A DNA stretch of 64,000 bases. Origin: Calidifontibacillus oryziterrae (GTDB taxonomy: Bacteria > Bacillota > Bacilli > Bacillales > Bacillaceae_J). Each line of letters opens with the position of its first letter. Position 1 is the stretch's first letter. Both the position numbers and the translations under genes were made by a program. This document shows positions 39,110-50,189 of the stretch, in pieces. The stretch covers positions 1,337,842-1,401,841 of the forward strand of contig NZ_KB223527.1 in NCBI RefSeq assembly GCF_000331575.1, written 5' to 3'. The notes below the pieces were generated by a model that did no database searches, was not told the DNA's origin, and saw nothing but the letters and a program-made list of their open reading frames with translations.

Positions 39110-40408
39110 TTAAAATCGCTTTCGTTTTGATGACGGAAGTATTTTAAGCTGATCACGGTATTTTGCAACAGTTCGTCGCGATATTTGCAGACTGTGCTGT
39201 TCTTTCAATATACTTGCAATTTGTTGGTCAGAAAGTGGTTTTTTCTTATTTTCCTCATCAATCATTTTTGAAATGGCAGCTTTTACCGATTTTGAAGATG
39301 TATCCGCCTGATTAGGTGCTTGAATACTAGATGAAAAAAAGTATTTTAATTCAAACACACCTTGCGGGGTTTGCACATACTTTCCATTTACAGCTCTACT
39401 TACGGTTGATTCATGTACACCAATGGCGTCGGCAATTTCTTTCATTGTTAAAGGCTTAAGCTTTGATTCATCATGGTAAAAAAACTCTTCCTGCTCGGCA
39501 ACAATTGCCGTCATGACTTTTTTCATCGTATTTAACCTTTGTTCAATCGCACGCTTAATAAAGTGAACTTGATTAAGCTTATCCTGTAAATATTCATGGG
39601 AATCATGTTCCTTCATATTAATATATGGTTTATATTCAGCTTCTATTTTTATTTTCGGGATTAAATGCTCATTCAAAGTAATCCGCAAACTACCATCCTC
39701 TTCCGAGACTATTAAATCCGGGATAATATATTCTGGCTTTGTATTAGAAAAACGACTGCCAGGACGAGGATTGAGTGATTGAATTAAATCGAAAGCACCT
39801 TGAACCTCTTCTACTGTGGCTCCTGTTTTCTTGCTGATTTCTTTCCATTTCCGATCCGCGAGAGCTTGTAAATAATTCGCTACAATTAACTCGGCAAACT
39901 CATTTCTAGGTTGTCGGTTTTGAAGTTGAATTAACAAGCATTCCCGTAAATTTCTTGCGGCAACACCAATTGGCTCGCACTCTTGAATTTTCCTCAATGC
40001 AAGCTCCACTAAAGGTAAAGTTACATTCAACTTTTTACTTACCTCTTCTATATCACCGTAAAAATACCCATGTTCATCGATTAGTAAAATTATATAGTTC
40101 ATCACTTTCCGTTCTTGTAGGCTCACATTTAATAATCCAATTTGTCTAATTAAATGGTCTTGAATCGTCATTTTAGACTGATCATCAGCAATAGGAATTT
40201 GTCGTTCAGTAGCATGGATTGTCGTCTTTTTTATCCGATCAAATTCTAGATTAACTGAATCAACACATAATAGCGGATTTTCAATCGCCTGTTCTTGAAG
40301 AAATTGAACTAATTCAATGCTGGAATATTGTAATAATGAAATTGCTTGGCGAAGTTCAGTTGTCATTATTAGCTTTGTAGTTTGCTGTTGAAATAATTCC
40401 TGCCTCAT
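39110..40408 (-). CDS. rpoN: RNA polymerase sigma-54 factor (SigL)
   Basis: Alternative sigma factor for -24/-12 promoters, needing AAA+ activators. Region I is Gln/Leu-rich (QELFQQQTTKLIMTTELRQAI), the core-binding region follows, then the HTH (IADAIGVHESTVSRAVNGKYV) and the RpoN box ISRRTVAKYRDQLKI near the C-terminus. I chose the ATG at 40408 after GGGGGGA, giving 432 aa. Two promoters it would use, at 12829-12844 and 15245-15260, and one activator are in this window. Confidence 0.96.
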   Translation of the reverse strand: MRQELFQQQTTKLIMTTELRQAISLLQYSSIELVQFLQEQAIENPLLCVDSVNLEFDRIKKTTIHATERQIPIADDQSKMTIQDHLIRQIGLLNVSLQERKVMNYIILLIDEHGYFYGDIEEVSKKLNVTLPLVELALRKIQECEPIGVAARNLRECLLIQLQNRQPRNEFAELIVANYLQALADRKWKEISKKTGATVEEVQGAFDLIQSLNPRPGSRFSNTKPEYIIPDLIVSEEDGSLRITLNEHLIPKIKIEAEYKPYINMKEHDSHEYLQDKLNQVHFIKRAIEQRLNTMKKVMTAIVAEQEEFFYHDESKLKPLTMKEIADAIGVHESTVSRAVNGKYVQTPQGVFELKYFFSSSIQAPNQADTSSKSVKAAISKMIDEENKKKPLSDQQIASILKEQHSLQISRRTVAKYRDQLKILPSSKRKRF

Positions 40409-40503
40409 GTTGATCCCCCCAATCAGCATGATGATATTTATTATTATAACTCAATCTATGTGAAAACGCTTTCTGAAATTTTGCTATTTCTCAAATTCCT
40501 TTT

Positions 40504-40580
40504 GCACTATTTTCGCACTATTTTTGCACTATTTTTGCACTATTTTCGCACTATTTTCGCACTATTTTCGCACTATTTTA
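40504..40580. repeat. 11-bp tandem repeat, seven units
   Basis: GCACTATTTTY repeats at 40504 and every 11 bp to 40570. The period matches about one helical turn, placing every unit on one face of DNA. It lies upstream of rpoN and downstream of the tRNA-Arg terminator. Confidence 0.9.
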
Positions 40581-40582
40581 TA

Positions 40583-40629
40583 TATAAAAAACACTCTTCA
40601 ATATTGATATACCAATATTTCAGAGTGTT
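40583..40629 (-). terminator. Terminator of tRNA-Arg
   Basis: AACACTCT pairs with AGAGTGTT (40629-40622 with 40597-40590), inner AATATTG/CAATATT extends the stem; TTTTTTATAT follows on the minus strand. Confidence 0.85.
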
Positions 40630-40680
40630 GTTTGTGTTTTTTGTTTGTATTTATTAGTCAAACAGAGTTTGCTATGAATA

Positions 40681-40752
40681 CGCCCTCGGAGGGAATCGAA
40701 CCCCCAGTACAAGAACCGGAATCTTGCGTGTTATCCATTACACCACGAGGGC
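40681..40752 (-). tRNA. tRNA-Arg (anticodon CCG)
   Basis: 72-nt cloverleaf: acceptor GCCCTCG/CGAGGGC, D-arm GTGTAATGGATAAC, anticodon stem CAAGA/TCTTG with loop TTCCGGT (CCG, reading CGG), and T-arm GGGGGTTCGATTCCCTC. CCA is not encoded. A tRNA-Arg at this place beside clpP is conserved in B. subtilis. Confidence 0.97.
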
Positions 40753-41018
40753 AAATGTATGAAGTGCGTATTTTCTTAGTAAGAAAGAGCACGCATTTAA
40801 TTATATGAAAGAACAATATTTTTTGCAAGGGTTAGTGGCGCTTTATTTAGTAGAGCATAATATTATCGCATTGCTCATACTGTAAATTATAATTAGAATA
40901 TAATCACGATTATCGTAGCTCTTCGTTTTCAATATATAAGTTTATATAAGTTTATTTTTTTCTAAAAAAGGTTATTATTAAGAAAGGCTTAATATGAACA
41001 ATAATACGAAGCATCTTG

Positions 41019-41048
41019 TTTGACCTTTTCTGACCTTGCATGTATTAT
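41019..41048 (+). promoter_or_regulatory. clpP promoter with CtsR box
   Basis: SigA-type promoter TTGACC (41020-41025), 17 nt, TATTAT (41043-41048). The reverse strand of 41019-41035 is GGTCAGA-AAA-GGTCAAA, the direct-heptad CtsR operator with one mismatch. It covers the -35, so CtsR would block polymerase until heat shock. Confidence 0.85.
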
Positions 41049-41087
41049 TTAAATTAGAAGTATTTATTGGATAAAGGAGGATTTCTT

Positions 41088-41687
41088 ATGCATTTAATTC
41101 CGACAGTTATTGAACAAACCAATCGCGGTGAAAGAGCGTATGATATTTACTCAAGGCTATTAAAGGACCGCATCATTATGTTAGGAACAGCAATCGATGA
41201 TACAGTTGCCAACTCGGTTGTGGCCCAGCTGTTATTTTTAGCTGCTGAAGATCCTGACAAAGATATCTCATTGTATATTAATAGCCCGGGTGGTTCAATT
41301 ACAGCTGGTATGGCGATATATGATACAATGCAATTCATCAAGCCAGATGTATCCACAATTTGTATTGGTATGGCAGCATCAATGGGTGCATTCTTACTTA
41401 CAGCTGGTGCAAAAGGGAAACGTTTTGCACTACCAAACAGTGAAGTTATGATTCATCAGCCTTTAGGTGGAACTCAAGGTCAAGCAACTGACATTGAAAT
41501 CCATGCTAAACGAATTATTAGAATGCGGGAAAAGCTAAATCAAATTATGGCTGAAAGATCGGGTCAACCAATTGAAGTCATTAATCGTGACACAGAACGC
41601 GATAACTTTATGTCAGCAGAACAAGCTAGAGAATATGGATTAATCGATAAGGTGATTACTTCTAGCCCTACTCCAGACAAAAAATAA
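41088..41687 (+). CDS. clpP: ATP-dependent Clp protease proteolytic subunit
   Basis: Serine protease that forms two heptameric rings and works with ClpC, ClpX or ClpE. Triad: Ser98 in GMAASMGAF, His123 in MIHQPLGG, Asp in RDTERDNF (about 172). The ATG at 41088 follows AAAGGAGGA and gives the same N-terminus as B. subtilis ClpP; 199 aa. Heat-shock control by CtsR is indicated by the box upstream. Confidence 0.98.
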   Translation: MHLIPTVIEQTNRGERAYDIYSRLLKDRIIMLGTAIDDTVANSVVAQLLFLAAEDPDKDISLYINSPGGSITAGMAIYDTMQFIKPDVSTICIGMAASMGAFLLTAGAKGKRFALPNSEVMIHQPLGGTQGQATDIEIHAKRIIRMREKLNQIMAERSGQPIEVINRDTERDNFMSAEQAREYGLIDKVITSSPTPDKK

Positions 41688-41715
41688 GTCCATATTTCAT
41701 GTTCATTATAGTACG

Positions 41716-41750
41716 AAAAAGGCTTCCACTAACACGCGGAAGCCTTTTAT
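41716..41750. terminator. Bidirectional terminator between clpP and crh
   Basis: AAAAGGCTTCC pairs with GGAAGCCTTTT (10-nt loop); T-runs on both strands. Serves convergent clpP and crh transcripts. Confidence 0.92.
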
Positions 41751-41762
41751 TTACCATCATTT

Positions 41763-42020
41763 TTAATCTTCTTTTTCAATAAATCTCATAAGGGAGAGAA
41801 TTGCCTCTTGCTCATCATTCCCATCAGCGATAAGTGTAACCTCTGCACCAGAGTTTACAGCTAAACTCATCAATCCCATAATGCTTTTTGCATTTGCCCT
41901 TTTGCCATCTTTTTCCAAAAAAATATCAGATGAAAAGCGATTTGCTTCTTGTACGAATAGTGCTGCCGGACGCGCCTGCAAACCCGATTTTAATTTAACT
42001 GTAATCGTTTTCTCTTTCAT
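41763..42020 (-). CDS. crh: HPr-like catabolite repression protein Crh
   Basis: Regulatory HPr paralogue. Residue 15 is Gln (LKSGLQARPAA) in place of the phosphotransfer His, while the HprK target Ser46 is kept (AKSIMGLMSLA). It therefore cannot carry PTS phosphate but can be Ser-phosphorylated to act with CcpA. 85 aa, site AGGAGGA. HprK, its kinase, is at 62.7-63.6 kb. In Bacillus crh closes the yvcI-rapZ-yvcK-whiA run, as here. Confidence 0.95.
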   Translation of the reverse strand: MKEKTITVKLKSGLQARPAALFVQEANRFSSDIFLEKDGKRANAKSIMGLMSLAVNSGAEVTLIADGNDEQEAILSLMRFIEKED

Positions 42021-42163
42021 TCATACTCCTCCTAACATACACAACACCATTTTAACCTATTATGATAGTAGTGGCGATAAAAATTGTTTCATCATTGTTA
42101 CAAAAACAATTCTACCCTTTAGCCTATTGTTATTTATAATATTATCTCGATTTCGGACTGGAG

Positions 42164-42332
42164 ACCATTTCGCAATCTATATAATAATACGCTTAGACTT
42201 AGGAACCATTTCACTATCTATATATATTAATATGCTCAATTTCAGACATCTTTTCACTATTTATATATTAATACGTATAGACGAAGGCACACCCGTTCAC
42301 TATCTATATAATAATACGCTTAGGACTTCGGC
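42164..42332. repeat. About 42-bp tandem repeat, four diverged units, overlapping the whiA stop
   Basis: Units share a YTTCACTATCTATATAATA core and TACGCTTAGAC, starting near 42165, 42204, 42247 and 42290. The last unit runs across the whiA stop (42320-42322) into its coding end. The other part of the crh-whiA spacer shows no gene. Confidence 0.75.
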
Positions 42333-43270
42333 AACGTTTCACCTAAACGTAATTTATTTGCAATTTCATCAATTTTTCTAAGCCGGTGATTTATTCCTGA
42401 CTTACTAATCCCACCACCTGATAACATTTCACCGAGTTCTTTCAAGGAGACATCTTGGTAAGTAATTCTTAACTCAGCTATTTCCCGTAATTTTTCCGGC
42501 AATGTTTCAAGTCCAACGGTCTCTTGAATGTAACGGATATTTTCTACCTGCCTGACAGCAGCACCAATTGTTTTATTCAAATTCGCCGTCTCACAATTTA
42601 CTAAGCGGTTAACAGAATTTCTCATATCACGAACAATGCGGATATCTTCAAAATGAAGCAATGCTTGATGCGCTCCTATAATATTTAAAAACTCACTTAT
42701 TTTTTCTCCTTCTTTTAAATACGTAATATAACCTTTCTTACGTTCTAATGATTTCGCATTTAAATCAAAAGTATTCATTAAATCGCATAATGAATGATTG
42801 TGCTCTTCGTATAAAGAAAAGATTTCTAAATGATAGGAAGAAGTTTCTGGATTATTTACCGAACCCCCTGCTAAAAATGCCCCCCTTAAATAAGAACGTT
42901 TACAGCACTTTCTCATTGTAAACTGTTTTGATATCGTTCTAATAAAAGTAAAACCGTCACCAAGGATCCCAAGTTGTTCAAGTAATTCTTTCGCGTGGTC
43001 AATCATTCTGACAATATAGACATTATTTTTTTTCAATCTCATTTTTTTACGAACTAACAGCTCCACTGGTATATCATATTCTCTTTTTATAAGGGAATAA
43101 ATTCTTCTAGCAATGGCCGCATTTTCAGTTTGCACATCGACAACTACTTTTCGATTCATAAATGACATTGAACCGTTCATCCGGATTAATGCGGAAAGCT
43201 CTGCCTTTGCACAACAGTCTTTAATATCAAGATTTGTAAGTTCTTTTTTCGTTTCAGAGGCAAAAGACAA
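42320..43270 (-). CDS. whiA: DNA-binding protein WhiA
   Basis: WhiA/YvcL, a nucleoid-binding protein linked to division and, in actinomycetes, sporulation. N-terminal LAGLIDADG-like fold ([24 protein letters not shown]), C-terminal HTH ([25 protein letters not shown]). I start at TTG 43270 (9 nt after GGGAGG), which yields [12 protein letters not shown] as in B. subtilis and 316 aa. The 3' end is touched by a tandem repeat. Confidence 0.95.
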   Translation of the reverse strand: MSFASETKKELTNLDIKDCCAKAELSALIRMNGSMSFMNRKVVVDVQTENAAIARRIYSLIKREYDIPVELLVRKKMRLKKNNVYIVRMIDHAKELLEQLGILGDGFTFIRTISKQFTMRKCCKRSYLRGAFLAGGSVNNPETSSYHLEIFSLYEEHNHSLCDLMNTFDLNAKSLERKKGYITYLKEGEKISEFLNIIGAHQALLHFEDIRIVRDMRNSVNRLVNCETANLNKTIGAAVRQVENIRYIQETVGLETLPEKLREIAELRITYQDVSLKELGEMLSGGGISKSGINHRLRKIDEIANKLRLGETLPKS

Positions 43271-43399
43271 ATTTTCGCACCTCCCTAATACCATATTTTA
43301 GGTAACACGCATTTAGTATATATATTGAAAGATTATTTTTTCGAACAAAAATTATCTTCTCAACAATTATTCAGCAAATGTTGCCAGATTACTGATAAT

Positions 43400-44356
43400 T
43401 TAGATTAACGAATAAATTAATTTTGCTATTTTTTCTGTATCATGGCGGATAACGCCGTTTTCAATATGAACTAAATCTCTATTAATAATTTTCAAACCAT
43501 ACTTTTGCAGTTTTTCATGATCATATAAAACAGGCTCTGCATTTTCCCGTTCATAACGCACAAGCACGTCGGCTGGGATTTCCGTATCATTAACGATAAT
43601 CATATCCAAGAATGCGCATTTTAGGTGGTCGTATAAAGCTTTGACATGGTCACTGGCAGTATAACCCATTGTTTCACCCGCTTGCGTCATTACATTACAA
43701 ACATAGATTTTTTTTGCGTTTGAATGGCACAACTCATGGCTTATTTTTTGAACGAGTAAGTTTGGTAAAATGCTTGTATATAAACTCCCAGGACCAATGA
43801 CGATAATATCGGCTTTTTGTAATTCAGTTAATGTCTCTGATAAAGGCTCGACATCTTCAGGTGTTAGAAATACACGATTTATTTTTTTCTTTTCAGCTGG
43901 TATTTTTGATTCACCTGTCACAATTGCCCCATCTGCAAACTCGGCATGAAGTATGATGCCGCGATTAGCCGCAGGTAGCACTTTTCCCTTCACATTTAAA
44001 ACTCTGCTCATTTCGCGAATAGCACTAACAAAATCACCAGTTAATGTTGTCATTGCTGCTAATAATAGATTTCCTAAAGCATGGCCGGATAAATCATTGC
44101 CATTATTTTTAAAGCGATGCTGAAATAAACCCTCAACTAATGGTTCAACTTCAGATAATGCTGCTAATACATTCCGAATGTCGCCGGGCGGTGGGATATC
44201 CAAATCTGTACGCAATCTTCCGGAGCTCCCCCCATCATCGGCAACTGTTACAATTGCAGTGATGTCAATTGGATAGCGCTTTAATCCCCGAAGCAATACA
44301 GGCAGACCTGTCCCGCCACCTATAACAACAACCTTAGGTAGCTTTTTCCATTCCAT
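43400..44356 (-). CDS. yvcK: YvcK-type gluconeogenesis factor / UDP-sugar-binding regulator
   Basis: CofD-like Rossmann protein needed for growth on gluconeogenic carbon and for cell-wall precursor control (GlmR in B. subtilis, binds UDP-GlcNAc). VVIGGGTGLPVLLRGLK, VADDGGSSGRLR, PPGDIRNVLAAL and IGPGSLYTSILPNLLV are intact. 318 aa. Its ATG overlaps the rapZ stop (TAATG). Confidence 0.95.
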   Translation of the reverse strand: MEWKKLPKVVVIGGGTGLPVLLRGLKRYPIDITAIVTVADDGGSSGRLRTDLDIPPPGDIRNVLAALSEVEPLVEGLFQHRFKNNGNDLSGHALGNLLLAAMTTLTGDFVSAIREMSRVLNVKGKVLPAANRGIILHAEFADGAIVTGESKIPAEKKKINRVFLTPEDVEPLSETLTELQKADIIVIGPGSLYTSILPNLLVQKISHELCHSNAKKIYVCNVMTQAGETMGYTASDHVKALYDHLKCAFLDMIIVNDTEIPADVLVRYERENAEPVLYDHEKLQKYGLKIINRDLVHIENGVIRHDTEKIAKLIYSLI

Positions 44357-45243
44357 TATTTTTTATCCTTTCTTTTCTGAATATCTCGATGACTACAACT
44401 TACTAAGTATTCTTTTTCATAATACTCTCCTAGGTGTTCAACCAATGTAACGGAACGATGCTGACCACCTGTACAGCCAATTGCTATGACGAGCTGACTT
44501 TTCCCTTCACGTTTGTATAAGGGCAGCATGAAAGATAATAAATCCTTGAGTTTATCTACGAACTTTTGCGTCTCTGGCTGCTTTAGTACATAGGCGGAGA
44601 CTTCCTCATCTTGACCAGTTTTTGGTCGAAGTGCATCAATATAATGAGGATTCGGCAAAAAGCGCACGTCAAAAACTAGATCCGCATCGATCGGAATACC
44701 GTATTTAAATCCAAATGAGATGATATTAACATTAAATACTTGCTGTTTTCCCTTTGAGAATCCACTAATAATTTTTTCACGAAGCATTCTTGGCGTTAGC
44801 TCAGAAGTGTCAATGATAAATTGCGCCCTTCCTTTTAACTCATCCAATATGTCGCGCTCCTGCTTAATTCCTTCTAAAGGTAACCCACTTTTCGCTAGCG
44901 GATGCGATCTTCTTGTTTCTTTATAGCGGCTTACTAAAACTTGATCACTAGCATCAAGAAAGACAATTTGCGGCGTAATCCAATTTACTTCACTCATACT
45001 ATCAATTGCATCTAGTAATGTTTCAAAAAATTCACGCCCACGCAAATCCATAACAAGGGCAATTTTGTTCATTTTAAAGCCAGACTCTTTCACTAATTCC
45101 ATGAACTTCGGCAGCAATGTTGGTGGCAAATTATCAATACAAAAGAACCCTAAATCTTCAAAGCTTTGGACTGCTACCGTTTTCCCTGCTCCACTCATTC
45201 CTGTAATTATCACTAATTGGACTTCTTGATTTGCTACAACCAT
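44356..45243 (-). CDS. rapZ: RNase adapter protein RapZ (YvcJ)
   Basis: P-loop nucleotide-binding protein; in E. coli the adapter that presents GlmZ RNA to RNase E, in Bacillus (YvcJ) linked to competence. Walker [12 protein letters not shown] (about 15-25), [35 protein letters not shown], and the C-terminal [11 protein letters not shown] motif are present. 295 aa, site GGGGAG. First of the coupled rapZ-yvcK pair. Confidence 0.95.
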   Translation of the reverse strand: MVVANQEVQLVIITGMSGAGKTVAVQSFEDLGFFCIDNLPPTLLPKFMELVKESGFKMNKIALVMDLRGREFFETLLDAIDSMSEVNWITPQIVFLDASDQVLVSRYKETRRSHPLAKSGLPLEGIKQERDILDELKGRAQFIIDTSELTPRMLREKIISGFSKGKQQVFNVNIISFGFKYGIPIDADLVFDVRFLPNPHYIDALRPKTGQDEEVSAYVLKQPETQKFVDKLKDLLSFMLPLYKREGKSQLVIAIGCTGGQHRSVTLVEHLGEYYEKEYLVSCSHRDIQKRKDKK

Positions 45244-45435
45244 CTTCCATCTCCCCTTTGATTTGTAAAAATAAGAACTTTTTTTGTGAAAAATTTGTTT
45301 ATTAAGATGGGTTGTTCTTTGCCAATTATTTAGAATACTTCAATCTCAGTTTCTTATTTGTAAACTGGGCTTACACTCTTTATTTACTATTTTCAGATGA
45401 AAGATGAAGAGAGATTACTTAGTAAATATACTCTG

Positions 45436-45541
45436 CGATGGATCTAAACGATATGAAATTCGTTCAAACGTTACAACCGCTGTTGCCCCGTTTGTACTTG
45501 ACATCTACGATGGATCTAAACGATATGAAATTAGTTCAAAC
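45436..45541. repeat. 34-bp direct repeat copying the Nudix gene's 3' end
   Basis: CGATGGATCTAAACGATATG and following bases occur at 45436-45469 and 45508-45541 (one mismatch). The second copy is the coding end of the Nudix gene (ISYRLDPS). The first lies outside the gene, 72 bp away. The rest of 45244-45504 is empty. Confidence 0.85.
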
Positions 45542-45963
45542 TCTGGTGTATATGTGAAACTACCATACATAACTTCATTTCCGTTTAAACAATAATCAAT
45601 GATATGATAATCACCTGGCGCCATTGGCAGTTCGGGTATTTTTTCGATTGGATGCCATTCGGTTTTGCCTTCCTCTGAGTCAACATTAATTCCATCAAAC
45701 TCATCAGCAAAAAATGTGAACATCATCCATTCTGAAACAATCTCGTCGTTATTCTTAATTATTATTGTAAAAATCCCTTTTATTTTTGGGTTTTTTATAT
45801 ATATTCCGGTTTCTTCACGATATTCTCGAATAACAGTATCCCTAATTGATTCACAAGATTCCATCTTCCCACCAGGGGCAACCCACCAGCCACGTCTCGG
45901 CTTTTGAAGGAGCAGGATCTCATTCCCCTTCCGTAACACACAGTTTGTAACACGTTGCAACAT
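45505..45963 (-). CDS. Nudix hydrolase (YvcI-like)
   Basis: Hydrolyses a nucleoside diphosphate linked to another moiety; substrate unknown. The Nudix box GX5EX7REUXEEXGU is exact: GGKMESCESIRDTVIREYREETGI split over residues 28-51. The QKPRRGWWVAPGG lead and AEDMAPGD-like segment LPMAPGDYHIIDY match the YvcI group. I chose ATG 45963 after GAGGTGG (152 aa). It precedes rapZ, as yvcI does in B. subtilis, with a 260-nt repeat-bearing spacer between. Confidence 0.9.
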   Translation of the reverse strand: MLQRVTNCVLRKGNEILLLQKPRRGWWVAPGGKMESCESIRDTVIREYREETGIYIKNPKIKGIFTIIIKNNDEIVSEWMMFTFFADEFDGINVDSEEGKTEWHPIEKIPELPMAPGDYHIIDYCLNGNEVMYGSFTYTPEFELISYRLDPS

Positions 45964-46053
45964 TACCACCTCATCACACGAACACATTGTTTTCATTACT
46001 AATTATACTATTATTATAAATTGGTAACAATGAATCTCATCCGATGTCGTGTT

Positions 46054-46269
46054 GAACTGAGATCGTAGGGAAGCTATTGACTCTATGTGGAACTGGTATC
46101 GCCTAGAAGCTATTGAGTTCATGTGAAACTAAGATCATCGAGCAATTTTGGACTACATGCGGAATTGTCATCGTCGAGAAGCTATTGAGTTCATGTGGAA
46201 ATGAGATCGTCGGGAAGCTTTGGACTACTTGCGGAATTGTCATCGTCGTGCAGCTTTGGACTTTATATG
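46054..46269. repeat. 36-bp tandem repeat, six units
   Basis: Units starting GAACTGAGATCGT... begin at 46054, 46090, 46126, 46162, 46198 and 46234, alternating ACTGAGATC and ATTGTCATC forms. It fills most of the trxB-Nudix spacer (45964-46416), where no gene is seen. Confidence 0.85.
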
Positions 46270-46416
46270 GAACTGGTAAGCAAAAATTTTACAAAAAAAA
46301 GAGGCACCACCGTTCTGTGCCTACTCAATCATAATAGAAATTAAAAGGGGGTCAAATCTTATTTTTAGAATACCCCATTTATATTTCACACATATTACAA
46401 AATCATTAAATGGTTG

Positions 46417-47388
<972 letters not shown>

Positions 47389-47530
47389 TTATTGGATTAG
47401 GTCAACTTAATTGAGGTCCGAAGCATTTCTGTCTTGAATATCTTTTTCTGCCCTAAATACCCCATACCCTATATTTTGTATCCTACTTGATTTCGGCTGT
47501 TTCGTCTATTTTTTTGCTCAAAAAAACCAT

Positions 47531-49057
47531 TTACACTAAATTGGTAACCAAATTCATGTATTTTCTTAAGGTTGAAGTTGAGATTTGATATTTTTCGGCA
47601 ATTTCCCGCTGTGTGACATTAAACTCTTCAGCACGTAAACAGCAATATTCAATAGCCGCCGCCCACGCCTCACTATTTTTAAATCTGGTTTCCGCCTTTT
47701 TTCCATTTAACAACACGCGGAACCAGAGCATATAACATTTTTGCTCAATCGCTTGCGACCAATGAGCATGGTGGGCCAAGGTATCAATAACTTGAAGACC
47801 GTCGCCAATCGTTGATGATACTTCATGATTATTATTCGTTAGTTTGTTCAACATTAAGTTCACAAATTCTTGAACATAGGGAGCTTCTTTATTCGATAAG
47901 ATATATGTTTGTAACTCCTGTAATGATGTTACATTTCCAGCTCTCATTAACAATAATAGGATTAAAAGCTTCTTTTCCTCATTATCGCTACCTTTAAATT
48001 GTTCAATTAACGAATATTTTTCCGTCTGATTTTTGTCGTTTGTTTTGACCTTCAACCATGGCTCGGCTCCCTTTTTTTCAGGATTTAACTTAATAACCTT
48101 TTGCCAAGCATCATAGGCAAGCTGTTTGCGGTTTGTATAATACGCAGATACGGAAAGCCAATAATAAAAGGCGGCATCCCCATCGTATCCATATTTTTGT
48201 AACCAACGTAGCCATTTGAAGGCTTCCTCATATTTTCCAATTAATGCGTATGTTACTCCTAACTTTGAACGATGATCCATATCGATTGGGTAAACAACCG
48301 CAAGTGATTTTACTAAAGTATCGACTTCGTGCCGACGTCCAAGAAAATGATAAAAAACAGCCAAATTACAAAGCGCATGGAGATTGCCAGTATTTTTTTT
48401 CAAAACATCTTGGCTTAATTTAATCGCTTTATTTACGTTTCCTAGATAAAATTGTGCCAATGCTAAATTATTAAAAGCAGACCAAAACTCGGGATATTCT
48501 TTTATAAGTATTTGCAGTTCACGACTTGCTTCTTCTAATTTCCCATCCTCAAGTAGTTTACGAGCATATTCCTGCTTTATTATTAAGTCGTCCTCATCTT
48601 CACTCTCGTGAGTACCATGTAAAATATTCGATTCAATACTTAATAATTCTAGTAAATCCTCCGTATCTTCATAAAATTCTCCATCCGGGGAATACTTCAA
48701 ATATAGCTTTGCGTATTTTTTCGCTTCGTGAAACAAACCTAAATAAGCATAATTATTAGCAAGAAAATAATAACATTCATACATTTCCGGTTCGAGATTT
48801 TCGACAACTTGTATTAACAATAAGTTAGATTCCTCAAACTCACCTAATTCAGCTAATACAGCGGCAAGCTGACACAAAAAAACGGGTTCCTGTGGGTCAA
48901 AGCTAACAGCTCGTTGAAAATATTTTTTTGCTTTATATAAATCACGGTGGCGATAAAATTTTATTCCTTTATTAAAAAAATACTCTCCATCCTGGGCAAA
49001 ACAAACAATTTGACCAATTGTTTCGGTTTCCCCAGACTTAGATTGTTGTCTTCCCAT
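47531..49057 (-). CDS. Tetratricopeptide-repeat protein (YvcD-like) with C-terminal HTH-like end
   Basis: 508-residue protein dominated by TPR helices (GIKFYRHRDLYKAKKYFQRA, FHEAKKYAKLYLKYSPD, FYLGNVNKAIKLSQDVLKK, ALIGKYEEAFKWL and more), ending in REIAEKYQISTSTLRKYMN, a helix-turn-helix-like motif. Such proteins form binding scaffolds; the partner is unknown. It occupies the place of yvcD between hisI and trxB. The start is uncertain: ATG 49057 (GGAGG 4 nt upstream) or 49081. Confidence 0.8.
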   Translation of the reverse strand: MGRQQSKSGETETIGQIVCFAQDGEYFFNKGIKFYRHRDLYKAKKYFQRAVSFDPQEPVFLCQLAAVLAELGEFEESNLLLIQVVENLEPEMYECYYFLANNYAYLGLFHEAKKYAKLYLKYSPDGEFYEDTEDLLELLSIESNILHGTHESEDEDDLIIKQEYARKLLEDGKLEEASRELQILIKEYPEFWSAFNNLALAQFYLGNVNKAIKLSQDVLKKNTGNLHALCNLAVFYHFLGRRHEVDTLVKSLAVVYPIDMDHRSKLGVTYALIGKYEEAFKWLRWLQKYGYDGDAAFYYWLSVSAYYTNRKQLAYDAWQKVIKLNPEKKGAEPWLKVKTNDKNQTEKYSLIEQFKGSDNEEKKLLILLLLMRAGNVTSLQELQTYILSNKEAPYVQEFVNLMLNKLTNNNHEVSSTIGDGLQVIDTLAHHAHWSQAIEQKCYMLWFRVLLNGKKAETRFKNSEAWAAAIEYCCLRAEEFNVTQREIAEKYQISTSTLRKYMNLVTNLV

Positions 49058-49358
49058 ATGTCCTCCATCGATTGTTACCATATCGTTTATCACTCCCTTT
49101 AAGCAGCCGATTTAATGCAAAAGCGCAATGTTTCTAACCCATACCAATTAGGCTGAAAAATTTAGGTTAAAATGAAATCGATCAATAAGATTAGCACGAT
49201 GAACAATGAGCTAATTTTAGGATAAATCGAATGATAACAATAATAATTATTCAACTATATAGTATATCATACTTGATAAGCTAGAAGGAAGGCAGTATAC
49301 CAACACAATTACCAATGATGGGACTTTGTATGGTGGAACTTTTAGGAGGGACACAGTA

Positions 49359-49421
49359 GGTGCCAGGGCGGTATCCATAGTGGGTACCATAGAGGGTGCC
49401 ATAGAGGTTCCTGACCCCGGC
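49359..49421. repeat. Dispersed hairpin repeat, copy 2 (inverted)
   Basis: Opposite orientation to copies 1 and 3; three internal CTATGG units between arms GCCGGGGTCAGGAACC and GCCCTGGCACC (read on the minus strand). Lies just after the his operon terminator. The rest of 49058-49358 shows no gene. Confidence 0.75.
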
Positions 49422-49430
49422 AAAATTTGG

Positions 49431-49479
49431 AAACAAAAAGTATGATGTATTTGTGACTGCTGACTAACACATCATACTT
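49431..49479 (-). terminator. Terminator of the his operon
   Basis: AAGTATGATGT pairs with ACATCATACTT (11 bp, 20-nt loop), followed by TTTTGTTT on the minus strand; 42 nt after the hisI stop. Confidence 0.85.
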
Positions 49480-49520
49480 TATTTATTGCTCGAGCGGGGC
49501 CACACAAGAGCTGGACTAAT

Positions 49521-50189
49521 TTATTTTTTATGATGCCGTTCTGCTAACACTTCTAAAACAACGTCTAACGGAAGCTTTTGTTCTCGTAGTAAAACTAAGA
49601 GGTGATAGAGTAAATCTGCAACCTCCCATTTTAGCTCTTCGTGACTGCGATTTTTTGCGGCGATAATAACTTCGCCTGCTTCTTCACCGACTTTTTTGAG
49701 GATCTTATCAACGCCTTTTTCAAATAAATACGTTGTATAAGCACCTTCTGGCATTTCAGCTTCCCGTTCAGCAATGACTTTTTCAAGCTCATTAATGATG
49801 GCGAAGCGATCACCGTTTGCTTCACGGCTAACAGCGGTCGACACTTGCTCAGAGGCATGCGCTCCATCTTTGTCATGGAGTGATCCGCTAAAGCAGCTAT
49901 ATGTACCTGTATGACAGGCCGGACCAGCTGGTACAACTAATACAATTAACGCATCTTGATCGCAGTCATACTTTATATCGATAATTTTTTGCGTGTTCCC
50001 AGACGTAGCTCCTTTGTGCCAAAGCTCCTGTCTGGAGCGGCTCCAAAACCACGTTTCTTTTGTTTCGAGTGATTTAGCCAATGATTCCTCATTCATGTAT
50101 GCTAACGTTAAAACTTCTTTACTTACAGCATCTTGAACAATCGCCGGTATTAATCCATTTGCATCAAACTTTAATTGTGAGGAATTCAT
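49521..50189 (-). CDS. hisI: Bifunctional phosphoribosyl-AMP cyclohydrolase / phosphoribosyl-ATP pyrophosphatase
   Basis: Steps 2 and 3 of histidine synthesis in one chain. HisI part (1-115): [19 protein letters not shown], the Zn/Mg region YDCDQDALI and [11 protein letters not shown]. HisE part (125-222): [24 protein letters not shown] with its Glu cluster, and [13 protein letters not shown]. 222 aa. ATGA overlap with hisF. Last gene of the operon. Confidence 0.97.
   Translation of the reverse strand: MNSSQLKFDANGLIPAIVQDAVSKEVLTLAYMNEESLAKSLETKETWFWSRSRQELWHKGATSGNTQKIIDIKYDCDQDALIVLVVPAGPACHTGTYSCFSGSLHDKDGAHASEQVSTAVSREANGDRFAIINELEKVIAEREAEMPEGAYTTYLFEKGVDKILKKVGEEAGEVIIAAKNRSHEELKWEVADLLYHLLVLLREQKLPLDVVLEVLAERHHKK

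Noticed and set aside
45404..46334. Small plus-strand frames of 63-80 codons in the Nudix region
   Set aside because: Antisense to the Nudix gene or made of the 34-bp and 36-bp repeats; no ribosome sites.
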